From Anaerolineales bacterium (GTDB lineage: Bacteria > Chloroflexota > Anaerolineae > Anaerolineales > Villigracilaceae): 64,000 bases of DNA. The DNA is taken from assembly GCA_016789305.1 (NCBI GenBank), contig JAEURJ010000014.1, forward strand, positions 248,001-312,000. Reading direction: 5' to 3'. Position 1 is the stretch's first letter, and each line of letters starts with the position of its first letter. Shown here in pieces: positions 1 through 8,493 of this stretch. The position numbers and the translations under genes are program-made. The notes below the pieces were generated by a model. That model had not been told where the DNA came from. It searched no databases and saw only the letters and a list, made by a program, of their open reading frames with translations.

Positions 1-1181
1 AAATTCCACGAAACCCCATGCCACAAGCCGATCAAGGACATCGTGCAAATCTGCGTGGCAAAAATGATCAACGGGATCGAAATGTTTTTTGTGCGCATCC
101 AGCGTGTCATCGGATTAAAGAGATAGGCACGAAACCATTGAGTCAAAGTCATATGCCAGGAATTCCAAAACAACGTCAGGTTTGGTTTGAAATAAGGCGA
201 TGCGAAATTTTCGGGAAGTCGAACTCCCATTACACGGGCAAGGCCAATCGCCACATCGGTATAGCCGCTGAAATCAAAATAAATCCGCAGGGAATACATG
301 TAAAGAAAAAACCACATCCATGCAGCAGAATGGACTTGATTGACCAGCATCTCATTGATCGCGATCAGCGCAAGCGAATCAGCGATGACGAATTTCTTGA
401 ACATGCCGAGGAAAAACCGCTTCCCTGCTTCCAGCCAATCCTGATCGGCTAAAGCAATGGGTGTTCTCAGTTCCTGCACGAACCGCTCCGCTCGGTCAAT
501 TGGACCCGCAGTAAACGACGGAAAGAAGATCACGTAATTTACATATTCGCCCAGATTCAAAGCGGGCAGCCTGCCAGTTTGAAAATCGCGGACGGTGTGC
601 ATCAAACGAAAAGTAATGTAAGAAAAGCCAAGCCAGGAAAATATGTAGTGCGCTTCCGCGGGAGATTCCTGTCCGCGCAGGGCGTAGATTAACTCAAAGG
701 ATTTGGAAATCAGGAAAGGAGTTTTTAGATAGACAAGCAGGAAAATAATTCCGATGAAAACTGCTGTCAACAGGAATTTCAACTTATCTGCCAAACGGGT
801 CGCAGCCATCAAAAAAGAAATATAAACAATAAATCCCGTGCCGATCATCCATAAGCGCGGGGTGGTGGTCATATAGATTGTTTCAAGGCCGAAAAACTGG
901 TTAAGGTCGATCAGCAGGACAACGACCGCAATCACAAGAATTGAAGGCCAGTTTACTTCCCACACACGGGATTCGGGAGTCGAAACCAACAACCATGTAA
1001 AGATCGTCAACCCGATAGTAGCGGCTGGAATCCAAAACACCAGGCTCACAAATTGCTGCGATGGCTGAAGCCAAAAAAGGACAAAAACACTGGCGGCCAG
1101 AATTGCCAGTTCACGGCTTTTTTTTAATTGACCGATGAGTATTGCAACCAGTGCAAAAATACCAAGCTGGACAATGGTCAT
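1..1181 (-). CDS. MBOAT family membrane O-acyltransferase (partial, C-terminus outside window)
   Basis: Reading the minus strand from ATG at 1181 gives 393 codons with no stop before the window edge, so the C-terminus is missing. The product is a polytopic membrane protein resembling AlgI/DltB-type membrane-bound O-acyltransferases. Visible family marks are FFPSFTAGPIDRAERF in the middle, YFDFSGYTDVAIG, the stretch FWNSWHMTLTQWFR, and GLWHG at the very end, whose His is the usual catalytic residue. Such enzymes transfer acyl groups across the membrane to extracellular polymers. The start codon abuts the stop of the small upstream ORF (TAA then ATG), implying translational coupling. The natural acceptor cannot be read from the sequence; a second acetylation protein (AlgJ/AlgX-like) would be expected just outside the window. 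Confidence 0.9.
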   Translation of the reverse strand, partial: MTIVQLGIFALVAILIGQLKKSRELAILAASVFVLFWLQPSQQFVSLVFWIPAATIGLTIFTWLLVSTPESRVWEVNWPSILVIAVVVLLIDLNQFFGLETIYMTTTPRLWMIGTGFIVYISFLMAATRLADKLKFLLTAVFIGIIFLLVYLKTPFLISKSFELIYALRGQESPAEAHYIFSWLGFSYITFRLMHTVRDFQTGRLPALNLGEYVNYVIFFPSFTAGPIDRAERFVQELRTPIALADQDWLEAGKRFFLGMFKKFVIADSLALIAINEMLVNQVHSAAWMWFFLYMYSLRIYFDFSGYTDVAIGLARVMGVRLPENFASPYFKPNLTLFWNSWHMTLTQWFRAYLFNPMTRWMRTKNISIPLIIFATQICTMSLIGLWHGVSWN

Positions 1182-1313
1182 TTAGAAACCCTGATAGATC
1201 CAGCTCGGCGAGGTATCTGCTGCGGCAATGGTCAATGCGATGAGAATGAGGCAGAGTAAAACAGCCAGCAGATTTTCACGTGAAAATATCAATGACAGAA
1301 TCTTTTTGATCAT
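1182..1313 (-). CDS. 43-aa single-span membrane peptide between prfB and the MBOAT gene
   Basis: A short ORF starts with ATG 5 nt after the prfB stop and ends with TAA directly touching the MBOAT start codon. The peptide begins MIKKILSLIF, has one strongly hydrophobic segment at about residues 14-32 (LLAVLLCLILIALTIAAA), and ends SWIYQGF. It has no Cys-lipobox and no homology that I recognise. The tight packing on both sides suggests it is translated and may be a small accessory subunit of the acyltransferase, or simply a coupling leader. A weak GGAAT lies upstream of the start. Existence is likely; function is unknown. Confidence 0.55.
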   Translation of the reverse strand: MIKKILSLIFSRENLLAVLLCLILIALTIAAADTSPSWIYQGF

Positions 1314-1317
1314 CCCG

Positions 1318-2410
1318 TTATTCCTTGTTGGACGAACTCTTCAGATAAGCTTCCATGAAGCTGTTCAAGTCACCATCCAGGACAGCCTGCGTATTCCCCG
1401 ATTCAAAATCAGTGCGATGGTCCTTGACCATCTGATACGGATGCAGCACATAGGAACGGATCTGGCTCCCCCATTCCGCCTTGGTATATTCACCACGGAG
1501 AATAGCACGCTCTTCTTCTCGTTCTGCCTGTCGAAGTTCCAGCAAACGTGCCCGCAAAATTTTCATGGCGAACTCGCGGTTTTGTGATTGCGAGCGTTCG
1601 TTCTGACAGGTGACCACTATTCCAGTTGGTAAATGGGTCAAACGAACAGCCGTTGCATTCTTCTGGACGTTCTGTCCGCCGGCACCGGACGAGCGAAACA
1701 CATCCATTTTGATTTCGGATGGGTTGATGTCGATATTCGCTTCCTCCATACTGACCTGTGGCAAAACCTCGATCAATGTGAAAGAAGTGTGCCGCCGGTG
1801 AGCCGCATCAAATGGAGAAAGGCGCACGAGACGATGGACTCCCTTTTCAGACCGCAAATAGCCAAAGGCATATTTTCCGCCTACAGCAATGGTTACACTC
1901 TTAATTCCCGCTTCTTCACCGGGGGTCATGTCCAGAATTTCAGTTGTGAATCCCTGATGTTCAGCCCAACGAAGATACATGCGTTCCAACATACCTGCCC
2001 AATCCTGAGAGTCCGTGCCACCCGCACCTGCATGAATGGCCAAAATGGCGTCATCATGGTCATAGGGACCGGAAAGCATGGCTGCAAAACCCTTTCTCTC
2101 CAGGTCGGCTTCCAGCGTGGCGACCTCAGTTTCCAGGTCGCCACGCAAAGATTCGTCATCCAAACGAGCAAGGTCAATTAAGTCATTTAAATGAGTCTGG
2201 TGTTTACGCCAAAATTCCACCTCATCGCGCAGAGCCGACAATGTTTTCATCGTCTTTTGCGCACTGGTGGAGTCATTCCAAAAGTCCGGGCTTTCTATTT
2301 CTGCTTCAAGTTCCCCTAGCCGCAATTCCTTGTTGGCGAGGTCAAAGACGCTCCAGGAGTTGCTGGGTTAGTTCATTGGCCTTTTGTAATCTTGAAAGTA
2401 AATCCTGCAT
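1318..2410 (-). CDS. prfB: peptide chain release factor 2, decoded through a programmed +1 frameshift
   Basis: RF2 terminates translation at UGA/UAA. The gene starts at ATG 2410 with a 22-codon zero-frame segment (MQDLLSRLQK...LLERL) ended by an in-frame TGA at 2344-2342; a +1 shift at CTT-TGA-C continues into DLANKEL and the remaining body, giving 363 aa, the normal RF2 length. The main part has the SPF anticodon-like tripeptide (RLSPFDAAHR) and the catalytic GGQ loop (SGAGGQNVQKN). A start inside the second frame (TTG 2325) would cut off the N-terminal helix, so the frameshifted reading is preferred. It sits 31 nt downstream of ftsY on the same strand, probably cotranscribed. Confidence 0.95.
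2341..2356 (-). promoter_or_regulatory. prfB: prfB autoregulatory +1 frameshift site
   Basis: On the minus strand the order is CTG GAG CGT CTT TGA C. A Shine-Dalgarno-like GGAG lies 3 nt before the slippery CTT, followed by UGA and C, the same arrangement as the classical RF2 autoregulatory site. Low RF2 slows decoding of UGA and favours the shift. Confidence 0.95.
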
Positions 2411-2441
2411 TGAAATCTCCAAAAGAAATAATAGGTTAAAG

Positions 2442-3350
2442 TTATGACGACAAAATTCCATCCACGAAAGCATCAGGGTCGAAAGGCGTTAAATCTTCGG
2501 GTTTTTCACCCAGGCCAGCAAATAAGATCGGAAGACCAAGTTCGCGCTGAATCGCAAAGGCCATGCCACCTCGTGCGGACGAATCCAGTTTGGATAGAAT
2601 GACACCGGTTACGTTCACAGCTTCTTTAAAAGAACGAGCTTGTTGCAGGGCGTTCTGCCCAATGGTCGCATCCAACACCAACCAAACTTCATGCGGCGCA
2701 CCTTCATAAGCTTTCCCAACTACGCGATGGACTTTTTTCAATTCTTCCATTAAGTTGAAACGCGTATGTAAACGTCCCGCTGTATCGATCAGGATGAGGT
2801 CCACACCGCGAGCAACACCTGCCTGAACGGCATTGAACGCCACTGCACCAGGGTCCGACTCAGGGGCACCTGCGATCACCTCCACCCCCAGCCTGTCACC
2901 CCAAACTTGAAGCTGATCCACCGCTGCGGCGCGGAACGTATCCGCAGCGCCAAGCAGGATCTTTTTCCCTTCCGCATGATAGCGGGAGGATAATTTTGCT
3001 ATGGTCGTCGTTTTACCTGAGCCATTCACACCGACTACGAGAATGATCGTTGGCTTTCGATCAAAATTTAATGAAGGCGGCACTGCCAGACGGGAACGCA
3101 AATCCTGTTTCAGCGCAGAGGAAAGCTCATTGGCACGAGTCAGGCCGTCGGTCCGCGCGATGCGTTTTAGTGAATCCAAAACGGATGAAGTTGTTTCGAG
3201 TCCCAAATCCGCTTGAATGAGCAGAGTCTCCAGATCATCCCAAGTCTCGCTTGTGATCTCAGAAGTACCAAGCAATGCGGCAATCTGACCAAAAGCAGCT
3301 TTGCTTGTACGAGAGAGTCCATCGCGCCACTTTGAAAATAAATTATTCAT
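2442..3350 (-). CDS. ftsY: signal recognition particle receptor FtsY
   Basis: FtsY is the membrane-docking GTPase for SRP-ribosome complexes. The 302-aa protein is an NG domain: N-domain helices over residues 1-95, P-loop GVNGSGKTT near 107, DTFRAAA, DTAGR near 190, and SKLD near 253. It has no long acidic A domain, as in many short FtsY proteins. The start MNNLFSKWRD fits the amphipathic membrane-targeting helix. It is divergent from the thioredoxin gene, with a roughly 100-bp AT-rich interval between them that must hold both promoters, and it leads into prfB. Confidence 0.96.
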   Translation of the reverse strand: MNNLFSKWRDGLSRTSKAAFGQIAALLGTSEITSETWDDLETLLIQADLGLETTSSVLDSLKRIARTDGLTRANELSSALKQDLRSRLAVPPSLNFDRKPTIILVVGVNGSGKTTTIAKLSSRYHAEGKKILLGAADTFRAAAVDQLQVWGDRLGVEVIAGAPESDPGAVAFNAVQAGVARGVDLILIDTAGRLHTRFNLMEELKKVHRVVGKAYEGAPHEVWLVLDATIGQNALQQARSFKEAVNVTGVILSKLDSSARGGMAFAIQRELGLPILFAGLGEKPEDLTPFDPDAFVDGILSS

Positions 3351-3447
3351 GAGCGGCGATTATATCATGCAGATTTTTTATGTTATACTCTTTTCGCTCA
3401 TAAAACAATGTTATATAGTGAAAGAATTGAAAGGAAATTAAGTATAC

Positions 3448-3792
3448 ATGACATCCGAACCACTTCACATTACTGATGATGCTTTTGAAAAAGTCGTCAT
3501 GCAATCTGAACTGCCTGTTATTGTGGATTTCTGGGCACCCTGGTGCAACCCATGCAAGATGATCGCCCCCACACTTGAAAAACTTGCCAAGGAACAGGAA
3601 GGCAAACTGATCGTTGCAAAAATTAATACCGACGAAAACCCTGAATGGATGAATAAGTTTGGCGTACAAGGCATCCCTACTTTGTTATTTGTTTCGGGCG
3701 GTAAAGTTGTTCATCGCCAGACAGGCGCCCTGCCCGAGCGTATGCTACGGGATGTAGTTGGTCAGTTCATGGAAGTGATCGGCCAAAGTTAG
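3448..3792 (+). CDS. trxA: thioredoxin with a CNPC active site
   Basis: A 114-aa thioredoxin fold protein: FWAPWCNPCKM carries the redox pair, and the cis-proline loop is GIPTLLF. The length and lack of a signal peptide indicate a cytoplasmic thioredoxin rather than a tethered one. The dipeptide between the cysteines is Asn-Pro, not the canonical Gly-Pro, which may shift redox potential. A TATACT box at 3384-3389 is a candidate -10. The next gene starts 22 nt downstream with a good ribosome site, so the two lipoproteins may be cotranscribed. Confidence 0.93.
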   Translation: MTSEPLHITDDAFEKVVMQSELPVIVDFWAPWCNPCKMIAPTLEKLAKEQEGKLIVAKINTDENPEWMNKFGVQGIPTLLFVSGGKVVHRQTGALPERMLRDVVGQFMEVIGQS

Positions 3793-3814
3793 ATCGGAAC
3801 TTAGGAGCCGGGTT

Positions 3815-4492
3815 ATGAAAAAAATTGCGCTTCTGACTTTCGCACTGGGTATGTTTGTTAGCTCATGCCTGCCCGCTCCAGCGACTAACGTCCCCGCAGC
3901 TTCTGCAGATCTGGATGCAACCGCAGCTGTTTTTGTTCAGCAGACACTTGAAGCTTTGCCAACAATTACAACTGCCCCCACCAACACCGCAGTAGTTGCA
4001 GTAGAAACAACAACTCCCTCCCCTACAGAAACATCCACAACTCAATCCGAGGTTGTTGCCGGAACTTCTACACCAACTGGAACGTTAGATACAGCAACCG
4101 TAACCAATACGTCAACTACATTTATTTCAACCAGTTTCACTATAACTCCCTCGTTTACATTTACGCCTAATGGCATTGCGAGCGCAACACAAACCCTGCA
4201 CCCGCGGTTTTATGGTACCCTTCCACCTAACCTGCCGTACAGTGGAATAGAACTAGTAAACAAATCAAAAGCTGAAGCTTATATTTCATTGCAGGCAACG
4301 ACCAAGGATGGCTACACGACAATACTGGAATATCCTGTTGGAAATTTGTTTGCCATTCAAGCGCCCGTTGGTAAATATAAATATGTAGCCTGGGTGGGCG
4401 GTAACAAAATCGTTGGATCCTTCACCCTAGGTAATGGCAGCGATTTGAGGATCACAATTTATAAAGACCGGGTTGAAATAAAGCAAAGGTAA
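3815..4492 (+). CDS. Thr/Pro-rich lipoprotein with C-terminal beta domain (paralogue of the next gene)
   Basis: A 225-aa exported lipoprotein. MKKIALLTFALGMFVSSC is a signal peptide with lipobox VSSC. Residues of about 25-130 are a low-complexity Ala/Thr/Pro/Ser linker, followed by a folded C-terminal domain (NKSKAEAYISLQATT, PVGKYKYVAWVGG, RITIYKDRVEIKQR). The linker type suggests a flexible, possibly glycosylated, cell-surface spacer. A TTAGGAG ribosome site precedes the start. The C-terminal domain shares the pattern V-PVG-Y-Y-AW with the downstream lipoprotein, so they look like tandem duplicates. Function is unknown. Confidence 0.8.
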   Translation: MKKIALLTFALGMFVSSCLPAPATNVPAASADLDATAAVFVQQTLEALPTITTAPTNTAVVAVETTTPSPTETSTTQSEVVAGTSTPTGTLDTATVTNTSTTFISTSFTITPSFTFTPNGIASATQTLHPRFYGTLPPNLPYSGIELVNKSKAEAYISLQATTKDGYTTILEYPVGNLFAIQAPVGKYKYVAWVGGNKIVGSFTLGNGSDLRITIYKDRVEIKQR

Positions 4493-4517
4493 ATTAACAT
4501 AAAAAATGGAGATCAAA

Positions 4518-5129
4518 ATGTTCAAACGTATTTCAATTATTCTGCTGGGAAGTATGCTTTTATTATCAGCCTGCGGCCCGCAAGGAACCCCTACGCTCGC
4601 CCCCGTGGATGTCAACAACACTGCCGTGGCCGCTGCGTTCACCATGGTTGCTCAAACCCAAGCCGCCATTCCTACCAACACACCTATCCCCCCTACTGAA
4701 ACACCCAGCCCCACACCCCTTCCTACCTTTACTTTACCCGCCTCACCGACACTTGAACAATTGCTAGCACCTCCCACTCCTACTCAGGCAGTCGCATCTG
4801 ATCCAAATAGTTGTCTTAAGCCATTGAATGTGGCTGAAGCTGGACCTCTTAAGCGAATCCGCATTGAAAACGAAACCGATGGTTCAGTCAATTTTTCACT
4901 GAATTTATGGACTCCAAATGATTTTGGGCAGTGCGGAGCTCTTTCGTATACCCTGCAAAAGGGCGGACAAATTTCGACAACAGTACCAGTTGGTTCATAT
5001 TATGGGTATGCTTGGATCACGCACAAAAACGGAACGAGCGGCACAGCCTCCGGGTCATTTGTTATCAACCAAGGATATGACGACTTAATATCTGTAAAAA
5101 TCAAGAATGAAGTAGTCGTTGCCCAATAA
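4518..5129 (+). CDS. Thr/Pro-rich lipoprotein, tandem paralogue
   Basis: A 203-aa lipoprotein starting MFKRISIILLGSMLLLSAC (lipobox LSAC). I chose the ATG at 4518 because GGAG at 4508-4511 is correctly spaced from it; the earlier in-frame ATG at 4506 overlaps that ribosome site. A Thr/Pro linker spans about residues 40-85, then a C-terminal beta-rich domain (VNFSLNLWTP, VPVGSYYGYAWI, DLISVKIKNEVVV). Like its neighbour it matches no named family that I can identify. The pair ends at a strong bidirectional terminator. Confidence 0.78.
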   Translation: MFKRISIILLGSMLLLSACGPQGTPTLAPVDVNNTAVAAAFTMVAQTQAAIPTNTPIPPTETPSPTPLPTFTLPASPTLEQLLAPPTPTQAVASDPNSCLKPLNVAEAGPLKRIRIENETDGSVNFSLNLWTPNDFGQCGALSYTLQKGGQISTTVPVGSYYGYAWITHKNGTSGTASGSFVINQGYDDLISVKIKNEVVVAQ

Positions 5130-5150
5130 ATCAATTTCTATTTTTCAGAA

Positions 5151-5188
5151 TAACAAAAGCGGAGGAATAAATTCCTCCGCTTTTGTTA
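5151..5188. terminator. bidirectional intrinsic terminator
   Basis: A perfect 18-bp inverted repeat (arms 5151-5168 and 5171-5188, core AGCGGAGG/CCTCCGCT) with A-rich and T-rich flanks. It lies between the convergent lipoprotein gene and murA and can serve both. Confidence 0.9.
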
Positions 5189-5193
5189 TATAC

Positions 5194-6474
5194 CTATTCG
5201 TTCGCGCGGTTAATATTCGCACCAAGAGCCCGTAATTTTTCGTCCACCTTCTCATATCCACGTTCAATTTGAACAATATTCCTAATTTTAGATTGCCCCT
5301 TCGCCGCGAGGGACGCCAACAACAAAGCCATCCCCGCTCGAATATCCGGGCTTTCGAGTTTTTCACCATAAAGCTGCATGGGACCTTGAACCAAGCAGCG
5401 GTAGGGGTCGCATAAAATAATTCTTGCCCCCATACCCACAAGTTTATCCGTAAAATACATGCGTCCAGAGAACATCCAATCATGAAATAACACAGTTCCT
5501 GAAGCTTGTGTAGCGACAGTAATAGCAATGCTGGTCAAGTCTGTTGGAAAAGCAGGCCAGATATTCGTTTTTATTTCGGGTACTGCACCATCCAAATCTG
5601 CCACAATGCTTAACTGTTGATCAGATGGGACAAGAATATCGTTACCTTCCACCTGCCAGCGTACTCCAAGCCTATGAAATACCTGGCCCACCATTTCAAG
5701 ATAACGAACACCAGCATTCTGTATGCGAATTTCTCCCCTGGTAACCACAGCTGCGCCAATATAGCTTACTACTTCCAGTAAATCAGGACCAATTGTAAAT
5801 TCCCCGCCGGATAATTTTTGGACGCCGATTATACGCAGCGTATTCGAGCCAATCCCGTCAATTCTTGCCCCTAGCAAATTAAGAAATTGACATAGTTCTT
5901 GAACATGAGGCTCAGACGCCGCGTTTCTTAATATAGTCTCGCCCTTAGCCAATACTGCCGCCATAACGGCATTCTCTGTAGCCGTAACACTTGCTTCGTC
6001 TAGCAGAATATCCGCTCCCCGCAATTCTTTTGCGGATATATCAAAATAGCGCTCATAGGTAACTGTGGCACCGAGGCCGCGCAAGGCGAGAATATGGGTA
6101 TCCAAACGACGACGACCAATCACATCCCCGCCCGGAGGAGGTAGCCGTAAACTGCCTTCACGCGCGACAACAGGCCCAGCAATTAGGATAGACGCCCGAA
6201 TGCGCCGACATAACTCAGGGTCTAAATGTGAAACGGTAAGCTTCTTTGTAGTAATTCTCCAGGAATTCGAATCCAAATCCTCAACATATGCACCAAGATT
6301 TTCGATTAATTTCCTCATGGCGAGAACATCACGGATCTGGGGTATGTTATGTAGAATTACAGGTTCCTCGGTCAATAAACATGCTGCCAATAGTGGCAAC
6401 GCTGCATTTTTGTTTCCCGATGGAGTAACAGTTCCCTGCAAGGGGATTCCACCTTCAATCACAAATTCCTGCAT
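5194..6474 (-). CDS. murA: UDP-N-acetylglucosamine 1-carboxyvinyltransferase with Asp at the catalytic Cys position
   Basis: MurA adds enolpyruvate from PEP to UDP-GlcNAc, the first committed step of peptidoglycan synthesis. The 426-aa protein shows the EPSP-synthase-like repeat fold: GNKNAALPLLAA near the N-terminus, RRIRASILIAGPVVAR, and RAGMALLLASLAAKG near the C-terminus. The active-site loop reads PPGGDVIGRRR: the usual Cys of PGGC is Asp (codon 6124-6126, residue 117). In other bacteria this substitution keeps activity and gives intrinsic fosfomycin insensitivity. The ATG at 6474 is chosen over GTG 6486 because AAGGAG precedes it at suitable distance. It is divergent from the prepilin peptidase gene. 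Confidence 0.93.
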   Translation of the reverse strand: MQEFVIEGGIPLQGTVTPSGNKNAALPLLAACLLTEEPVILHNIPQIRDVLAMRKLIENLGAYVEDLDSNSWRITTKKLTVSHLDPELCRRIRASILIAGPVVAREGSLRLPPPGGDVIGRRRLDTHILALRGLGATVTYERYFDISAKELRGADILLDEASVTATENAVMAAVLAKGETILRNAASEPHVQELCQFLNLLGARIDGIGSNTLRIIGVQKLSGGEFTIGPDLLEVVSYIGAAVVTRGEIRIQNAGVRYLEMVGQVFHRLGVRWQVEGNDILVPSDQQLSIVADLDGAVPEIKTNIWPAFPTDLTSIAITVATQASGTVLFHDWMFSGRMYFTDKLVGMGARIILCDPYRCLVQGPMQLYGEKLESPDIRAGMALLLASLAAKGQSKIRNIVQIERGYEKVDEKLRALGANINRANE

Positions 6475-6561
6475 GTAATTTAGCACTCCTTGTTCGCTAC
6501 AGATTCAGAAGAAGACAATCAATTTTCCACGCAAAACAACAATGGAATTATAATAATTTTC

Positions 6562-7350
6562 ATGACCTTATCATTAATCATACCTCTTTTTGCAGCCATC
6601 GTCACAGGAATGGCTGTAAACTATATGGCGGATGTATTACCACTTACGCGTTCGTTCAGCAAGCCCGTGTGTCTTGATTGCGAGGCAAGGCTCAACTTAA
6701 AGGATTACCTACTCTTGCGACCTTGTAGCAATGGGCATAGACGGGGTATTCGCGCGTTGGTTGTTTTGATATTTATTGCTTCATCTAGCTTATACATATG
6801 GTTTTACCCGCCTGAGAAAATCGGTTATACAATCGGTCTGATATTAATAACTTATTTCAGTCTTATATTTGTCATTGACCTAGAGCATCGCTTAATCCTG
6901 CATCCAACAAGTGTTGCAGGGATAGTGATTGGGCTGGTTGCCGGCCTTATCAAACGCGGCATTACACCTACTTTACTGGGCGGCCTGGGCGGATTAATTA
7001 TTATGCTTTTCCTTTACTTTATTGGGGTGTTATTTGCCAGATTTCGAGCAAAGCGCCTAGTCGCCTCAGGCCAGGAAACTGACGATGAAGAAGCACTTGG
7101 GGCCGGAGACGTAATTCTTGTTACAATTCTGGGGTTTATTGTTGGATGGCCATTAATTTGGTTTGGGCTGTTGGCCGGGATATTGCTTGGCGGCGTAATA
7201 AGTATTTGCCTGCTTCTTTGGCTGGTTATTTCCGGACAATACAGTAAAAACGCATTGATGATGTTCATCCCTTACGGACCGTATTTTATTACAAGTACGT
7301 TTGTGATTGTATTTTTCCCTGACTTCGTCTCAAGCCTACTATCAGGATAA
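6562..7350 (+). CDS. A24-family prepilin peptidase (TadV/PilD-like)
   Basis: A polytopic membrane aspartic protease that would process type IV/Flp prepilins. Key residues are the Asp of FVIDLEHRLI and the GAGD motif (EALGAGDVILV), the two catalytic aspartates of the family. An N-terminal loop has Cys residues (CLDCEARLN...RPC), a reduced form of the PilD zinc loop. About seven hydrophobic segments are visible. An upstream TTG (6490) would add 24 polar residues before the first membrane span; the ATG at 6562 (MTLSLIIPLF) gives the normal family N-terminus. It opens the surface-structure cluster that follows. Confidence 0.85.
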   Translation: MTLSLIIPLFAAIVTGMAVNYMADVLPLTRSFSKPVCLDCEARLNLKDYLLLRPCSNGHRRGIRALVVLIFIASSSLYIWFYPPEKIGYTIGLILITYFSLIFVIDLEHRLILHPTSVAGIVIGLVAGLIKRGITPTLLGGLGGLIIMLFLYFIGVLFARFRAKRLVASGQETDDEEALGAGDVILVTILGFIVGWPLIWFGLLAGILLGGVISICLLLWLVISGQYSKNALMMFIPYGPYFITSTFVIVFFPDFVSSLLSG

Positions 7351-7358
7351 GGATAAAG

Positions 7359-8492
7359 TTGATTAAATCTGGTAGCCTAAGAAGAAACAAACAAAATGCA
7401 CAGGCAATGGTGGAATTCGCCATTGCGCTGCCCTTTTTACTCCTTTTATTGTATGGTGTGATTGAGCTTGCAAGAGTTGCCTATGTATTCTCCTCTGTAT
7501 CAAACGCTTCACGTGCGGCTGCCCGATACGGATCTGGCGCAGGTGAAAACGCCGAAGGAATCCCCCACTATCTTGACTGCGAAGGAATACGTGAAGTCGC
7601 CGGACAATCTGCATACATTACAGACTTTGACGAGATCAACATTACCTATGATCGCGGTGTAAATTCAGATGGTACACAAATCCCGATTTCTGGAATAGAT
7701 CCCAACCCTGGAACTAATAGTTGCCCGACTGAAGGTGTAAATGTTCGGAATGGCGACCGGATTATCGTTCAAGTTTCGGCTTCATACGAGCCAATAATCC
7801 CGATTGTCCCCATCGACCCTTTAGATGTGGTCTCATCCAATGCCCGTACTTTCATCGTTTCAATTCCAATCATGGGTTCCTCGGTTCCAATGAGTTTTTC
7901 TATAGAAACCAGCACACCATCCAGCGCACCTTTAAAGAACACCCCTACCATCACGCCCACATTCACAGCCGCATTCACTTCAACACGAGTACCTATTGAT
8001 TTGACCAAATATGCATATGATTTGACAAATGCTCCAACAAACACCTTAACTCTTCCTCCTTCAAATACGCCCCTTCCTACCCACACGCCTACGATCACTC
8101 CTACTCGAATTGCCTGCGGAGGAACGACAGGAATTGGCAATTACTCTCTTCGATACAATGGAAACTTTATGGAATTGGATATTTACAACAACACTGGATA
8201 TCCGATTGCGGTTTCGCAAGTTTACATTGAATGGAATCACGATAAAGGCCATCAAGGGAATACCCAAACTCTAAGCTTAACTTCAATTTCATTAAGCGGT
8301 CAGAATTGGCAGGGTAATATTCTTGCGCCATCTCAATACATCCGTGATTACCGTCCATATATACCTCTTGGCGCTTCCACGATCCGGTTCGGATTTGATC
8401 AAAGCTACGATGTCCAGGACGGCACGGAAAGAATCATCATTTCTCTTCTCACACCGGGCTGCGATGGTTATTTGATCGATTCCGACAAATAA
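7359..8492 (+). CDS. TadE-like pseudopilin-type protein with Thr/Pro linker and C-terminal domain
   Basis: A 377-aa protein with a TTG start preceded by AAGGAT. Residues about 14-50 have the TadE signature ([27 protein letters not shown]), a single membrane anchor with a conserved Glu. An extracytoplasmic domain follows to about residue 175, then a Thr/Pro/Ser linker (about 180-245) and a separate C-terminal beta-rich domain of about 125 residues starting near CGGTTGIGNYSL. TadE proteins are minor pseudopilins of Flp pili; the linker plus extra domain makes this a likely surface display form. The gene follows the peptidase by 8 nt. Confidence 0.8.
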   Translation: MIKSGSLRRNKQNAQAMVEFAIALPFLLLLLYGVIELARVAYVFSSVSNASRAAARYGSGAGENAEGIPHYLDCEGIREVAGQSAYITDFDEINITYDRGVNSDGTQIPISGIDPNPGTNSCPTEGVNVRNGDRIIVQVSASYEPIIPIVPIDPLDVVSSNARTFIVSIPIMGSSVPMSFSIETSTPSSAPLKNTPTITPTFTAAFTSTRVPIDLTKYAYDLTNAPTNTLTLPPSNTPLPTHTPTITPTRIACGGTTGIGNYSLRYNGNFMELDIYNNTGYPIAVSQVYIEWNHDKGHQGNTQTLSLTSISLSGQNWQGNILAPSQYIRDYRPYIPLGASTIRFGFDQSYDVQDGTERIIISLLTPGCDGYLIDSDK

Positions 8493-8493
8493 T

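Noticed and set aside
18..452. 144-aa plus-strand ORF at the window start
   Set aside because: Antisense to the MBOAT gene, whose motifs and length are clear on the minus strand.
1610..2181. Plus-strand ORFs of up to 182 aa
   Set aside because: Shadows of prfB.
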